Below are positions 47,465 to 55,528 of a stretch of DNA of 64,000 bases, one piece after another. Source of the stretch: Billgrantia desiderata. GTDB taxonomy: Bacteria; Pseudomonadota; Gammaproteobacteria; Pseudomonadales; Halomonadaceae. Position numbers and translations under genes: made by a program. The stretch is from contig JAAQTN010000003.1 in the NCBI GenBank assembly GCA_011742915.1, positions 124,001-188,000 on the forward strand. Direction: 5' to 3'. Every line of letters starts with the position of its first letter. Position 1 is the stretch's first letter. The notes below the pieces were generated by a model. That model had not been told where the DNA came from, searched no databases, and was given only the letters and a program-made list of their open reading frames with translations.

Positions 47465-47818
47465 ATGCTGATCGGCGAGCTGGAAAAAGCCAGCGGGCTT
47501 GGCCGTGACACCATCCGCTTCTACGAAAGGCGTGGCCTGATCACGCCCCCGTCGCGACGCGACAACGGCTATCGCGACTACACCGAGCTGACCCTGGCAG
47601 AGCTGCGCTTCGTGAGGCGAGCCCGCGAACTGGAATTCAGCCTGGACGAGATTCGCGAAGCGATGCCGCGCTTTCACCCCGAGCCCCCCTTCTGCGACGA
47701 GCTGGAAACCCGACTGAGAAAGAAGCGCGAGGCGTTTCAGGCCCAGATACGCGAGGCCGAAGCCAAGATCGGCATGATCGACGATCTGCTGGCGCGACTG
47801 GCTGCCGCTGCTGTCTGA
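47465..47818 (+). CDS. MerR-family transcription regulator
   Basis: This 117-residue MerR protein has the N-terminal winged helix ('GLGRDTIRFYERRGLI' around residues 11-26) and a coiled-coil dimer helix ending in 'EAKIGMIDDLLARL'. It has one Cys ('FCDELE', about residue 77), near where metal-sensing MerRs carry a ligand Cys, but the usual second Cys pair is absent, so a metal is not assured. It diverges from the hydrolase and probably activates it. The ATG at 47465 follows AAGGAG. Confidence 0.88.
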   Translation: MLIGELEKASGLGRDTIRFYERRGLITPPSRRDNGYRDYTELTLAELRFVRRARELEFSLDEIREAMPRFHPEPPFCDELETRLRKKREAFQAQIREAEAKIGMIDDLLARLAAAAV

Positions 47819-47844
47819 GCCATGCGGAAGCGCTTGCGCATGGC

Positions 47845-48291
47845 TCAGTCTGCTGGCCGCTGCGTGGCCCAGCCAACGAACGTCTCGGCATTGAGGCAGA
47901 AGCTCGCGCACTCTTCCAATGAGGCGTCATGGCGCAGCGCCAGCCAGCACCCCGCTACCCTGGGGCAGGCGCTGCACACGGTGCGCAGGGAGTGAATGGC
48001 CGGGTCGCGGCCGCAGGCGGCCGGATCGAGGCCGAAGCGCCGCATCATCACCGGCAACAGGGTTTCCGCTGGAGCGAAGCCTTCCAGCTCCCTGCCGGCC
48101 AGACAGCGGGCGATGGCTTGCTCCAGCGAGGGGCTCATGGGGTGTGCCAGGTCATGGATCAGCGCGCTCAGCGTCTTCGGCTTGCAGCAGCACAGTTCGA
48201 GCAGGGCACGCTCGCCTTCGAGATAGTCGTGCAGCTGCGCCTCTCCACCTGGGGGTGGCGGGCGCTTTTGCGGAGGTCGAGGTTTACTCAT
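47845..48291 (-). CDS. DUF6455-like cysteine-rich protein (copy 1)
   Basis: This 148-residue protein has a C-terminal module with five Cys in the order C-x2-C-x5-C-x12-C-x3-C ('CSACPRVAGCW', 'ECASFCLNAETF'), as in DUF6455 proteins. The N-terminus is basic and proline-rich, and a 'CCCKP' run lies near residue 34. The spacing would suit metal or iron-sulfur binding. A paralogue with the same Cys spacing lies 156 bases to the right. Function unknown. Confidence 0.7.
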   Translation of the reverse strand: MSKPRPPQKRPPPPGGEAQLHDYLEGERALLELCCCKPKTLSALIHDLAHPMSPSLEQAIARCLAGRELEGFAPAETLLPVMMRRFGLDPAACGRDPAIHSLRTVCSACPRVAGCWLALRHDASLEECASFCLNAETFVGWATQRPAD

Positions 48292-48447
48292 CGAGGCGCT
48301 CCTCTATGACAATTCTTACCGTAGCGCCTCTGCCGAATCTCGCCTTGACCCCGCTCAAGCCATGGCCAATGAAGTGAGCCATTGCTCACTCCCCAGTCAA
48401 TCGCACGACAGCCGGATGTGACACCAAGGTGGAACTATGCCAGCCCA

Positions 48448-48873
48448 TCACGCCATCTCGGCCAGCCTTTCGAAGGCTGCCGCATTGGGGCAGAAGGCGC
48501 GGCACTCGTCGACCCCGGCGTCGCGGCGCATGGCGCCCCAGCAGTGGCCGGCCACCGGGCAGGCGTTGCAGTTGCCACGCAGGCTGGGGTAGCTGACATG
48601 CTCGGTGGCCGTCACCTGCTCGATACCGAAGCGTGCGAGCATGGCCGGCATCAGGGTATCGGCGGGCACGAAGGCACGATAGCCGCCACGGTCGAGATGT
48701 CTGGCGACTTCACGCTCGAAGGCGGGCTCCAGAGGAGTGTTCAGATCCTGCAGCATTTCGCTGTAGACGCCGGGCGATTCCGCCTCGATCTCGCGGACCA
48801 GGCGCCGCGTGGAAGCGCGATAGCTGCCTTCGCAGAGGCGGTTCCACCAGGAGGTTTGCGGTGTCTTGCTCAT
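48448..48873 (-). CDS. DUF6455-like cysteine-rich protein (copy 2)
   Basis: This 141-residue protein has the same C-terminal Cys arrangement as its neighbour ('CNACPVAGHCW', 'ECRAFCPNAAAF'), with the same 12- and 3-residue gaps. The N-terminus differs and lacks the Pro-rich and CCC parts. The 'FVPADTLMPAMLARFGI' stretch aligns with 'FAPAETLLPVMMRRFGL' in copy 1, so the two are tandem paralogues. The ATG giving 'MSKTPQTSWW' is preferred over a longer reading. Function unknown. Confidence 0.7.
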   Translation of the reverse strand: MSKTPQTSWWNRLCEGSYRASTRRLVREIEAESPGVYSEMLQDLNTPLEPAFEREVARHLDRGGYRAFVPADTLMPAMLARFGIEQVTATEHVSYPSLRGNCNACPVAGHCWGAMRRDAGVDECRAFCPNAAAFERLAEMA

Positions 48874-48987
48874 GATGCTTCTCCCCAAGGGTACGTTTGC
48901 CTCAGTATCGGCCCTCGCCCTGCTGGCAGCATTGACCGGGATCAAAATAGTTTCATTTGAAACTTAGGACGAACATCCCATAACGCA

Positions 48988-49013
48988 GCGAGCGCGGCCG
49001 GGGCCGCGCTCGC
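48988..49013. terminator. Hairpin after the second dctP gene, possible terminator
   Basis: GCGAGCGCGGCC and its exact complement are separated by two bases, a 12-base-pair dyad 23 bases past the dctP stop. There is no T tract. It lies between two genes that both run leftward. Confidence 0.5.
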
Positions 49014-49035
49014 AGAATGGAGAGGTGGCGTGAGC

Positions 49036-50097
49036 TCAGGCTTCGGGGTCGATCACCTCGTCGGCGGAGAGCCCCTCTTCTCCCTGAGCGGCATCGAGTT
49101 GCTCGAAGAAGTAGGCATGGGCGGCCTGGCCATCGATGCCCTTGGCGCCGGCCGCTTCCATCCACTCGCCGGGCAGCTCGGTGGCCATCTGCTGGAAGCG
49201 CTCGATCTCCTCGGCGGGCAGCTCGACGAAGATGTTGCCGCGCTGCTCGGCGAACTCGATGCCGCGCACGTCGACCACGTCCATCATGTAGCCGAACAGG
49301 CGTGAGAGCTTCTCGCCGGAGACGCTCTCGATCGCCTCACGGTCTTCTTCGGAGAGCGAGGCCCAGGTGTCGGGGTTCATCACCAGCGAGAAGCTGCCGC
49401 GATAGAAGCCGCCCGGCATCTGTACCGTGTAGGGCAGCACCTCGGCCAGGCGGAAGCTCCTGAGGCCCTCGAGCGTGAGCATGGCACCGTCGATCACGCC
49501 CTGGGTGGCCGCCTCATAGGTGCTGGCCGGGGGCAGCGCCACGCCCGTCAGCGCCAGCGCACTGGAGATATCGCCCATCACCCCGCCGCCGATACGCACC
49601 CGCTTGCCGCGCAGATCGTCGAGGCTGTCGATGGACTGGTTGAGGAACAGCGACCCCGGGCCGTGCACGCCCACGCCGATCACTTCGACCCCGCGATGCT
49701 CACCGGCGTCGGCGAAGTACTCGTTGTGGGTGCGCCAGTAGGCCACCGAGGCGGCTTCCGAGGAGAAGTCCTCGAAGGTGGGCAGCTCGGGCAGCTTGGT
49801 CAGCTCGAAGCGCCCCGGCATCAGGCCGTGGAACAGCCAGGTGACGTCGGCCACGCCATCGGCGATCAGCTCCATCTGGGCGTTGGGCGGGCCCATGTCG
49901 TGTACCACGTTGACGCTCACACGCCCTTCGGTGGCCTCCTCGACCCAACTGGCCCAGGTCGGCCAGACGATGGTGTTGACGCCGTGGTTGGGGCCCGCCC
50001 AGGTACTCACCGTGAGTTCGGTGGCCGCGGCGCTGTGGAAGGCCCCCAGGGAGAGCGCGGTAAGCGTGGTCAGTGTCGCGAGCTTGTGCATTTTCAT
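49036..50097 (-). CDS. dctP: TRAP solute receptor DctP (second copy, orphan)
   Basis: This 353-residue receptor precursor has a signal peptide ending near 'FHSAAATE'. It closely matches the first DctP at 34115: shared runs include 'GPNHGVNTIVWPTW', 'ATEGRV' and 'VVHDMGPP', and both keep the receptor Arg in a 'GKRxR(I/V)GGGVM' motif. No dctQ or dctM lies beside it; it follows the P450 gene by 68 bases. It may feed the DctQM pair 15 kb to the left, giving one channel with two receptors. Confidence 0.92.
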   Translation of the reverse strand: MKMHKLATLTTLTALSLGAFHSAAATELTVSTWAGPNHGVNTIVWPTWASWVEEATEGRVSVNVVHDMGPPNAQMELIADGVADVTWLFHGLMPGRFELTKLPELPTFEDFSSEAASVAYWRTHNEYFADAGEHRGVEVIGVGVHGPGSLFLNQSIDSLDDLRGKRVRIGGGVMGDISSALALTGVALPPASTYEAATQGVIDGAMLTLEGLRSFRLAEVLPYTVQMPGGFYRGSFSLVMNPDTWASLSEEDREAIESVSGEKLSRLFGYMMDVVDVRGIEFAEQRGNIFVELPAEEIERFQQMATELPGEWMEAAGAKGIDGQAAHAYFFEQLDAAQGEEGLSADEVIDPEA

Positions 50098-50165
50098 TGT
50101 CGTTCCTCGTGAGTCCCGGTTGTCAGGGTTGGCGTAGGTCTTGCGTGTTGTTGGTTGTGTTGGGA

Positions 50166-52511
50166 TTAGAGGGCCAGCACCAGTTTCTTCCCCTTGGCAC
50201 GTGAGCAACAGCTCATCAGCCGATCCTGGCCGGCACGCTCGGCGGCGGTGAGCACCTTGTCGCGATGATCGATTTCGCCCTCGATCACTTCGACCTGGCA
50301 GGAGCCACACAGCCCCTCTTCGCAGTCGCTGGGCACGTCGACACCGGCGGCGCGCAGCGTCTGCAGCAGGGTGCGGTCCGCCGCCACCTCGACCACCAGC
50401 TCGGAGTCGGCGAGCTCGACTTCGAAGGCATGCTCGTTCTGCGGATCCAGCAGCGCGCCTTCGGCGGTGAAATGCTCCACGTGCAGGCTGCCTTGCGGCC
50501 AGTGGGCGGTGCCGGCCTCCAGCGCGGCGAGCAGGCGCTCGGGGCCGCAGGCGTAGAGCAGCGTGCCTGCATCAGGCTCGGCAAGCAGCGAGGCGAGATC
50601 GAGCCGTGCGCCCTCATCCTTGGGGTAGAGCCGCAGCGCTTCACCGTGGTCGCGCTCGAGCCGCTCGACGAAGGCCATGCTGGCGCGCGCGCGACCGGCA
50701 TAGTGCAGTTCGAAGGGCTTGCCCAGCCGCTTGAGGCGGTCGGCCATGGCGATGATCGGGGTGATACCGATACCGCCGGCGATCAGCACGTAGCGCTCGG
50801 CCGTCTCGTCGAGGCGGAAGTGGTTCTTGGGCCCGCGCACGCGCAGCTCGAGCCCCTCGCGCACCGTGTCGTGGACCCAGCGCGAGCCGCCGCGACCGGC
50901 TTCTTCGCGCAGCACCGCGATCTGCCAGTCCCCCGATGTCGGCGGGCCGCACAGCGAGTACTTGCGCGCCTCGCCGCCGGGCAGCACCACGTCGAGGTGC
51001 GAGCCCGACGTCCAGGCGGGCAGGTCACGCCCGGCCGGATCGGCCAGGGTCACGCCGAGCACCCCTTCGGCCTCGGGCTCGGCGCGGGTCACGCGGACGC
51101 GGCGCACGATGGTGCGTGCCTCCGGGGCGCCGACGGGAAAGTCGCGCTGGGCACTGCGTACCGCCGGGTCGCGGCGCTCCGGGTTCTGCGCCGGGTCCCA
51201 GCGCACCCACAGCGCCTCGGGACCGCGAAACGAGGTGTTGGGCAGGAAGGTGAACTCCTGCTCCTCGAGCTCGAGGTGCGGCAGGCGCCGGGTGAACTCC
51301 TCGAGGAAGATGCGCATCTCCATGCGCCCCAGGTTCTTGCCCATGCACTGGTGGCTGCCGTAGCCGAAGGTGAGGTGGTCGACGGCATTGTCGCGGTAGA
51401 TGTCGAGCTCGTCGGGGTTCTCGAAGTGGGCCGGGTCGTGGTTGGCCGAGGCGGTGACCATCAGGATCTTGCCGCCCTCGGGGATGGTCACGCCGCCCAC
51501 TTCCACCTCGCGAGTGGCGATGCGCCGCCAGGCCACCACCGAACCGGAGTGGCGCAGGCACTCCTCGGCCGCGGCGGGAATCAGCTCGGGATTGGCGCAC
51601 AGCTCGGCCCACACCGCGGGGCGCGAGAGCAGCTGGCGAAAGGCGTTGGCGGTGGCCAGCGCCGTGGTCTCGTGGGCGGCGACGATGATCGCCATCATCA
51701 TCGAATGCAGGTAGTTGTCGGTGACGACATCCGGCTTCTGCCGGTTCTTCTCGATCATGTCGTACATCCAGCCGTGGCCATGCGGCTGCTCCTGCATCTT
51801 CTTGAGTACCTGCCCGGAGTACTGCCAGAACTTGCCGACCCCCTCGGCCACCTCGACCTGCTGCTCCGGCGAGGGGCGGCCCCAGGTGTTGAGCGTGTGG
51901 GCCACCGAGAAGCGGCGCAGCTGCTCCATGTCCTCCTCGGGCACGCCGAGGAAGTGCAGCGCCACGGTGAGCGGCACTTCCCAGAACATCTCGGCCACCA
52001 GGTCGGCGCGGCCGCGCTCGACGATGGCATCGAGCTTCTCGCGCACCAGACGGCGCACCATCGGCGCATGGGCTTCCAGCGCCTCGGGAGTGAAGGCCTC
52101 CAGCAGCTCGCGGCGCCGCGCCATGTGGGCCGGCTCGTCCTCGTTCACCAGGGTACGGTTCATGCCGTAGTCGTAGCGCTCCAGCACCGCCTGGGCCTCG
52201 CGGCTGGCCGGGGTGATCTTCTCCAGCGCGATCGACGGCGAGAAGGTGAGGTTGTCGCGGAAGATCGTCTTGATGTCGGCATAGCGGCTCACCACCCAAT
52301 AGCCGAGCCTGGGGCTGTAGAACACCGGCTCCTGCTCGCGGGACCAGCGCAGCGCCTCGGCGGGGTCGAGCTGGTAGGGCGAGTCGAAGGGATCGAAGGC
52401 CGCCGCCTGCGCTGACACGGGGCAGCCGTTGGGCGCCATCGGCGATTCAGCGGCGGCGTGGAAGGGGCAGCCGCCTGCACCGTTGGTGGTCCGCTGTGTT
52501 GCTGATGTCAT
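50166..52511 (-). CDS. Self-sufficient cytochrome P450 fused to reductase (CYP116B type)
   Basis: This 781-residue fusion has an N-terminal P450 with 'AAHETTA' in the I helix, ExxR as 'EECLRH', and heme ligand C389 in 'FGYGSHQCMG'; then a phthalate-dioxygenase-reductase-like part with the flavin motif 'RKYSLCG' (about 512-518) and 'AGGIGITPI'; then a plant-type 2Fe-2S domain with C730, C735, C738 and C768. Domain order and length are those of class VII (CYP116B) P450s, which take electrons from NAD(P)H without partners. It shares an operon with an orphan DctP and diverges from an IclR gene. Hydroxylation of an imported aromatic acid is a reasonable guess. Confidence 0.93.
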   Translation of the reverse strand: MTSATQRTTNGAGGCPFHAAAESPMAPNGCPVSAQAAAFDPFDSPYQLDPAEALRWSREQEPVFYSPRLGYWVVSRYADIKTIFRDNLTFSPSIALEKITPASREAQAVLERYDYGMNRTLVNEDEPAHMARRRELLEAFTPEALEAHAPMVRRLVREKLDAIVERGRADLVAEMFWEVPLTVALHFLGVPEEDMEQLRRFSVAHTLNTWGRPSPEQQVEVAEGVGKFWQYSGQVLKKMQEQPHGHGWMYDMIEKNRQKPDVVTDNYLHSMMMAIIVAAHETTALATANAFRQLLSRPAVWAELCANPELIPAAAEECLRHSGSVVAWRRIATREVEVGGVTIPEGGKILMVTASANHDPAHFENPDELDIYRDNAVDHLTFGYGSHQCMGKNLGRMEMRIFLEEFTRRLPHLELEEQEFTFLPNTSFRGPEALWVRWDPAQNPERRDPAVRSAQRDFPVGAPEARTIVRRVRVTRAEPEAEGVLGVTLADPAGRDLPAWTSGSHLDVVLPGGEARKYSLCGPPTSGDWQIAVLREEAGRGGSRWVHDTVREGLELRVRGPKNHFRLDETAERYVLIAGGIGITPIIAMADRLKRLGKPFELHYAGRARASMAFVERLERDHGEALRLYPKDEGARLDLASLLAEPDAGTLLYACGPERLLAALEAGTAHWPQGSLHVEHFTAEGALLDPQNEHAFEVELADSELVVEVAADRTLLQTLRAAGVDVPSDCEEGLCGSCQVEVIEGEIDHRDKVLTAAERAGQDRLMSCCSRAKGKKLVLAL

Positions 52512-52539
52512 CAGGCCTCCCCAGGCTGTCGTCCGAGTC

Positions 52540-52574
52540 GTTCGAAGTCATTGCTGTGTTCGAAGTCATTGCTG
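52540..52574. repeat. Tandem 18-base repeat in the P450 leader
   Basis: GTTCGAAGTCATTGCTG occurs twice, exactly, with one base between (period 18), starting 29 bases upstream of the P450 ATG. Each copy contains the palindrome TTCGAA. It could be a paired binding site or a recent slippage duplication. Confidence 0.8.
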
Positions 52575-52628
52575 GCATGCATGGTGGCGCTTTGCCATTC
52601 ATGATTTACTTTTATCGCACACTTTATA

Positions 52629-52639
52629 TCGTTTAACGA
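52629..52639. promoter_or_regulatory. TCGTT-T-AACGA dyad between P450 and IclR genes
   Basis: A perfect 5-1-5 inverted repeat lies in an A+T-rich part of the shared spacer, about 118 bases from the P450 start and 95 from the iclR start. This is a natural place for the IclR protein to control both genes. Confidence 0.4.
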
Positions 52640-52734
52640 ACACATGAGGGAACATAGGCAGTTTGTGTGGGGGCGTCAATCCCCGCCGGCTGCGCTACCA
52701 TGCTCTGCCACCATCCACCGAGGGACGTCGTTCG

Positions 52735-53412
52735 ATGGCCACTACGTTGCAAACCCTGGATCGCGGCCTGCGCGCGCTCGAGATCGTCGCCGAGCACGCC
52801 GAGGGCATCAGCGTTGCCGAGCTGGCCGAGCGGCTCGACGTGCATCGCGCCATCGCCTATCGCATCGTCACCACCCTGGAACAGCACGGGCTGGTGGCAC
52901 GCTCCGCCGAGGGTCCGCTGCGCCTGGGGGCGGGTATTTCCCTGCTGGCGGCACGCTTCGAGCCGCAGCTGCGCGCGGTGGCCCAGCCGCTGCTGCAGGC
53001 GCTGGCCAAGGCCACCCGGGCCACCGCTTTCGTCTCGGTGGCCCAGGGCGAGGAGTGCGTGGTGATCCTGGTGGCGGAGCCCGACGAGGGGCTGCTGCGG
53101 GTGGGCTACCGGGTCGGCAGCCGCCATCCGCTGTCGCTGGGCGCGGCGGGTATCGCCATTCTGGCCGGACGCCCGCCGCGCGCAGACGACAGCGAGGCGG
53201 TGCGTCAGGCCCGCAGCGACGGCTACAGCCTGACCCGCGGCCAGCTGCAACTCGGCGCAGTGGGAGTGGCCAGCCCCGTGGCCACGCCGCAGTTCCGCCC
53301 CGGGGTGGAGGCCTGCGTGGGCGTGGTGGCGATGGACGATCTCGACACCGAACGGGCCATACGCGAAGTGAAGGCTCACGCCCACCAGCTGGCCGAGCTG
53401 CTCGGTCGCTGA
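52735..53412 (+). CDS. IclR-family regulator next to the P450
   Basis: This 225-residue protein is on the short side for IclR (about 250-280) because the C-terminal ligand domain is compact. The winged helix spans about residues 5-60 ('AELAERLDVHRAIAYRIV' as recognition region), and 'GSRHPLSLGAAGIAIL' near 130 corresponds to the IclR effector-domain core. It diverges from the P450-dctP operon and is its likely regulator. GAGGGA precedes the chosen ATG. Confidence 0.88.
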   Translation: MATTLQTLDRGLRALEIVAEHAEGISVAELAERLDVHRAIAYRIVTTLEQHGLVARSAEGPLRLGAGISLLAARFEPQLRAVAQPLLQALAKATRATAFVSVAQGEECVVILVAEPDEGLLRVGYRVGSRHPLSLGAAGIAILAGRPPRADDSEAVRQARSDGYSLTRGQLQLGAVGVASPVATPQFRPGVEACVGVVAMDDLDTERAIREVKAHAHQLAELLGR

Positions 53413-53432
53413 GCGGCACGCCGTCGCGGCCC

Positions 53433-53461
53433 GTGAAGCCCGGCTCCGGTAGCGTTACACT
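53433..53461 (+). promoter_or_regulatory. Candidate pyrB promoter
   Basis: GTGAAG (53433-53438), a 17-base spacer and TACACT (53456-53461) lie 36 bases before the pyrB ATG. The spacing is ideal but both hexamers match the consensus only in part (3 and 4 of 6). Confidence 0.35.
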
Positions 53462-53497
53462 ACGGACCATCCTCCGCCGCCACCTTCGAGGCCCTCG

Positions 53498-54526
53498 ATG
53501 AGTCGCCACCTGCTCTCCGTCGATTCCCTGACCCGCGATAGCGTCAACCACCTGATGCATGTCGCCGCCCGCATGGAACCCATCGCCCAGCGCCGCCAGG
53601 TCACCCGGGTGCTGGAGGGCGCCGTGCTCGGCAACCTGTTCTTCGAGGCCAGCACCCGTACCCGGGTCAGCTTCCACACCGCCTTCTGTCGCCTGGGCGG
53701 CAGCGTGTGCGACACCACCGGCTTCACCTTTTCCTCCATGGCCAAGGGCGAGTCGCTCTACGACACCAGCCGGGTGATGAGCGGCTACTGCGACGCCATC
53801 GTCATGCGCCACCCCGACCAGGGCTCGGTGGCCGAGTTCGCTGCCGCCACCCACGTGCCGGTGATCAACGGCGGCGACGGCCCCGGCGAGCACCCCAGCC
53901 AGGCGCTGCTCGACTTCTACACCATCGACAAGGAGTTCACCCGGCTGGGCAAGAAGCTGGCCGGCGCCCACGTGCTGCTCACCGGCGACCTCAAGTACGG
54001 GCGTACCGTGCACTCGCTGATCAAGCTGCTGTCGCTCTACGACCCCATGCGCATCACCCTGGTGGCGCCGCCGGGACTGGAGATGCCCGATTACCTCATC
54101 GACCTGGTCGCCTCCCGCGGCCACCGCATCGAGCAGCGCACCAGCCTGGCCGACGACTACGCGGACGTGGACGTGGTCTACACCACGCGCATCCAGAAGG
54201 AGCGCTTCACCGCCGAGATGAGCGAGGGCTTCAGCCTGTCGCGGGACTTCACCGTCGACCGTGCCTTCATGGACAAGCGCTGCGGCCGCGACACCATCGT
54301 CATGCACCCGCTGCCCCGCGACAGCCGACCGGAGGCCAACGACCTCGACGTGGATCTCAACGGCGACCCGCGCCTGGCGATCTTCCGCCAGACCGACAAC
54401 GGCATCCCGGTGCGCATGGCGATCTTCGCCACCCTGCTGCAGGTGGACGAGCTGATCGAGAAGGACCTGCGTCCGGTACGCTGGTTCGTGCCCGAGCGGG
54501 TGGGGGTGGACGACAGCGCACTCTGA
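53498..54526 (+). CDS. pyrB: Aspartate carbamoyltransferase catalytic subunit
   Basis: PyrB joins carbamoyl phosphate and aspartate in pyrimidine synthesis. The 342-residue protein has the carbamoyl-phosphate motif 'STRTR' (residues 52-56), a 'HPSQALLD' loop and 'MHPLPRD' near 268. The 'GDGPGEHPSQ' loop differs from the E. coli 'GDGxNxHPTQ' form, and the protein is about 30 residues longer, as in non-enterobacterial versions. No pyrI, pyrC or pyrR is beside it. Ornithine carbamoyltransferase is less likely from the overall pattern. Confidence 0.88.
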   Translation: MSRHLLSVDSLTRDSVNHLMHVAARMEPIAQRRQVTRVLEGAVLGNLFFEASTRTRVSFHTAFCRLGGSVCDTTGFTFSSMAKGESLYDTSRVMSGYCDAIVMRHPDQGSVAEFAAATHVPVINGGDGPGEHPSQALLDFYTIDKEFTRLGKKLAGAHVLLTGDLKYGRTVHSLIKLLSLYDPMRITLVAPPGLEMPDYLIDLVASRGHRIEQRTSLADDYADVDVVYTTRIQKERFTAEMSEGFSLSRDFTVDRAFMDKRCGRDTIVMHPLPRDSRPEANDLDVDLNGDPRLAIFRQTDNGIPVRMAIFATLLQVDELIEKDLRPVRWFVPERVGVDDSAL

Positions 54527-54643
54527 CGATGCTGCAACCAACGCTGGGCATCGCTATGCTGTTCAGTAACGAGTAATGTAAGAGAGAGCACGAATAACAA
54601 CGGCGTTGCCGCCCACGGCAACCGTAGAGAGGAGATGTGACGC

Positions 54644-55291
54644 ATGACTCTGGAACGCGCTTACATATTGTTGGCGGTCTTCTACAGCGCCCTGGTGGCG
54701 ATCGGCGCCATCGCCCTGCTGGTGGGTGGCGGCCCGGTCTGGGGCGTGGCGATACTGCTGCTCGGCGCCCTGGTGGCTGCCGGACTGTGGGGCCAGACCC
54801 TGGGCAAGCCGGTGATGAACCCACGCATGTGGCGCCCGCTGGCGGGCATTCTGGCCGTCGGCTTCGTGCTGCAGCTGTTCGCCGTGTTCTCGCTCTCGCT
54901 CTCCGGGGCCGAGCTCACCTGGCTGCTCACCGGTGCCATCTTCTCCGTTCTGCCAGCCATCATGCTGTTCCAGTACGGCAAGCGGGACCAGGAAGTGTGG
55001 GCCACGCCCGAGGAGTGCGAGGGCGGCAAGATGCTGCGTGAGCTACTGGCCAGGCAGCGCGAGCTGGTACTGGAAAAGCAGGAGGCCGACCGCCAGGCCA
55101 CGGTCAAGTTGACCAAGGAGGGCGACACCTACCGCGCCAGCGTCACTCGCGGCAACGGCGTCGAGGTGGAGCGTTTCGAAGAGCGGTTCGCCTGCCCCGC
55201 CACCCTGGCCTTCTTCGTCATCAAATACACCTGCATCTCGGTGAACGACATCGCCGCCCAGTATGCCGAGGAGCGCGCGCTGGCGACCTGA
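54644..55291 (+). CDS. Four-helix membrane protein of unknown function
   Basis: I do not recognise this 215-residue protein. Four hydrophobic helices (about residues 5-27, 32-50, 66-86 and 90-109) are followed by a soluble C-terminal part of about 100 residues that is helical with many Lys/Glu ('LARQRELVLEKQEADRQATVK') and has a small Cys-containing strand ('FACPATLAFF', 'YTCISVNDI'). A GTTGCCG hairpin (54605-54622) sits in the leader. It is followed by a strong terminator and is probably monocistronic. Confidence 0.75.
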   Translation: MTLERAYILLAVFYSALVAIGAIALLVGGGPVWGVAILLLGALVAAGLWGQTLGKPVMNPRMWRPLAGILAVGFVLQLFAVFSLSLSGAELTWLLTGAIFSVLPAIMLFQYGKRDQEVWATPEECEGGKMLRELLARQRELVLEKQEADRQATVKLTKEGDTYRASVTRGNGVEVERFEERFACPATLAFFVIKYTCISVNDIAAQYAEERALAT

Positions 55292-55326
55292 ACGGCTCGT
55301 TCGCCCGCTTGCATTCGTCTCGTTTC

Positions 55327-55351
55327 GAACGGACCCCGACGGGGTCCGTTC
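55327..55351 (+). terminator. Strong terminator after the membrane-protein gene
   Basis: GAACGGACCCC and its exact complement with a three-base loop form an 11-base-pair stem 36 bases after the stop codon, followed by TGCGTTTGT. It separates this gene from the Liv-type transporter. Confidence 0.8.
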
Positions 55352-55528
55352 TGCGTTTGTCCGTCATCCACCCCGGCCTCTCGACCACGGACACTTGTGG
55401 TTTTCGGATATCCAGACGTGTTCTGCGACCATGGCGCCGCCTGCTCCCCGGGTCAACACTGAAGCCGACGGGTTGACGACGAGACGCCCGTCGCCTCGAT
55501 ACCGACAACAACAATCGCGGAGCGCACG

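Noticed and set aside
48292..48447. RNA gene or small protein between the two DUF6455 genes
   Set aside because: No tRNA fold, terminator or convincing short frame with a ribosome site was seen in this 156-base spacer.
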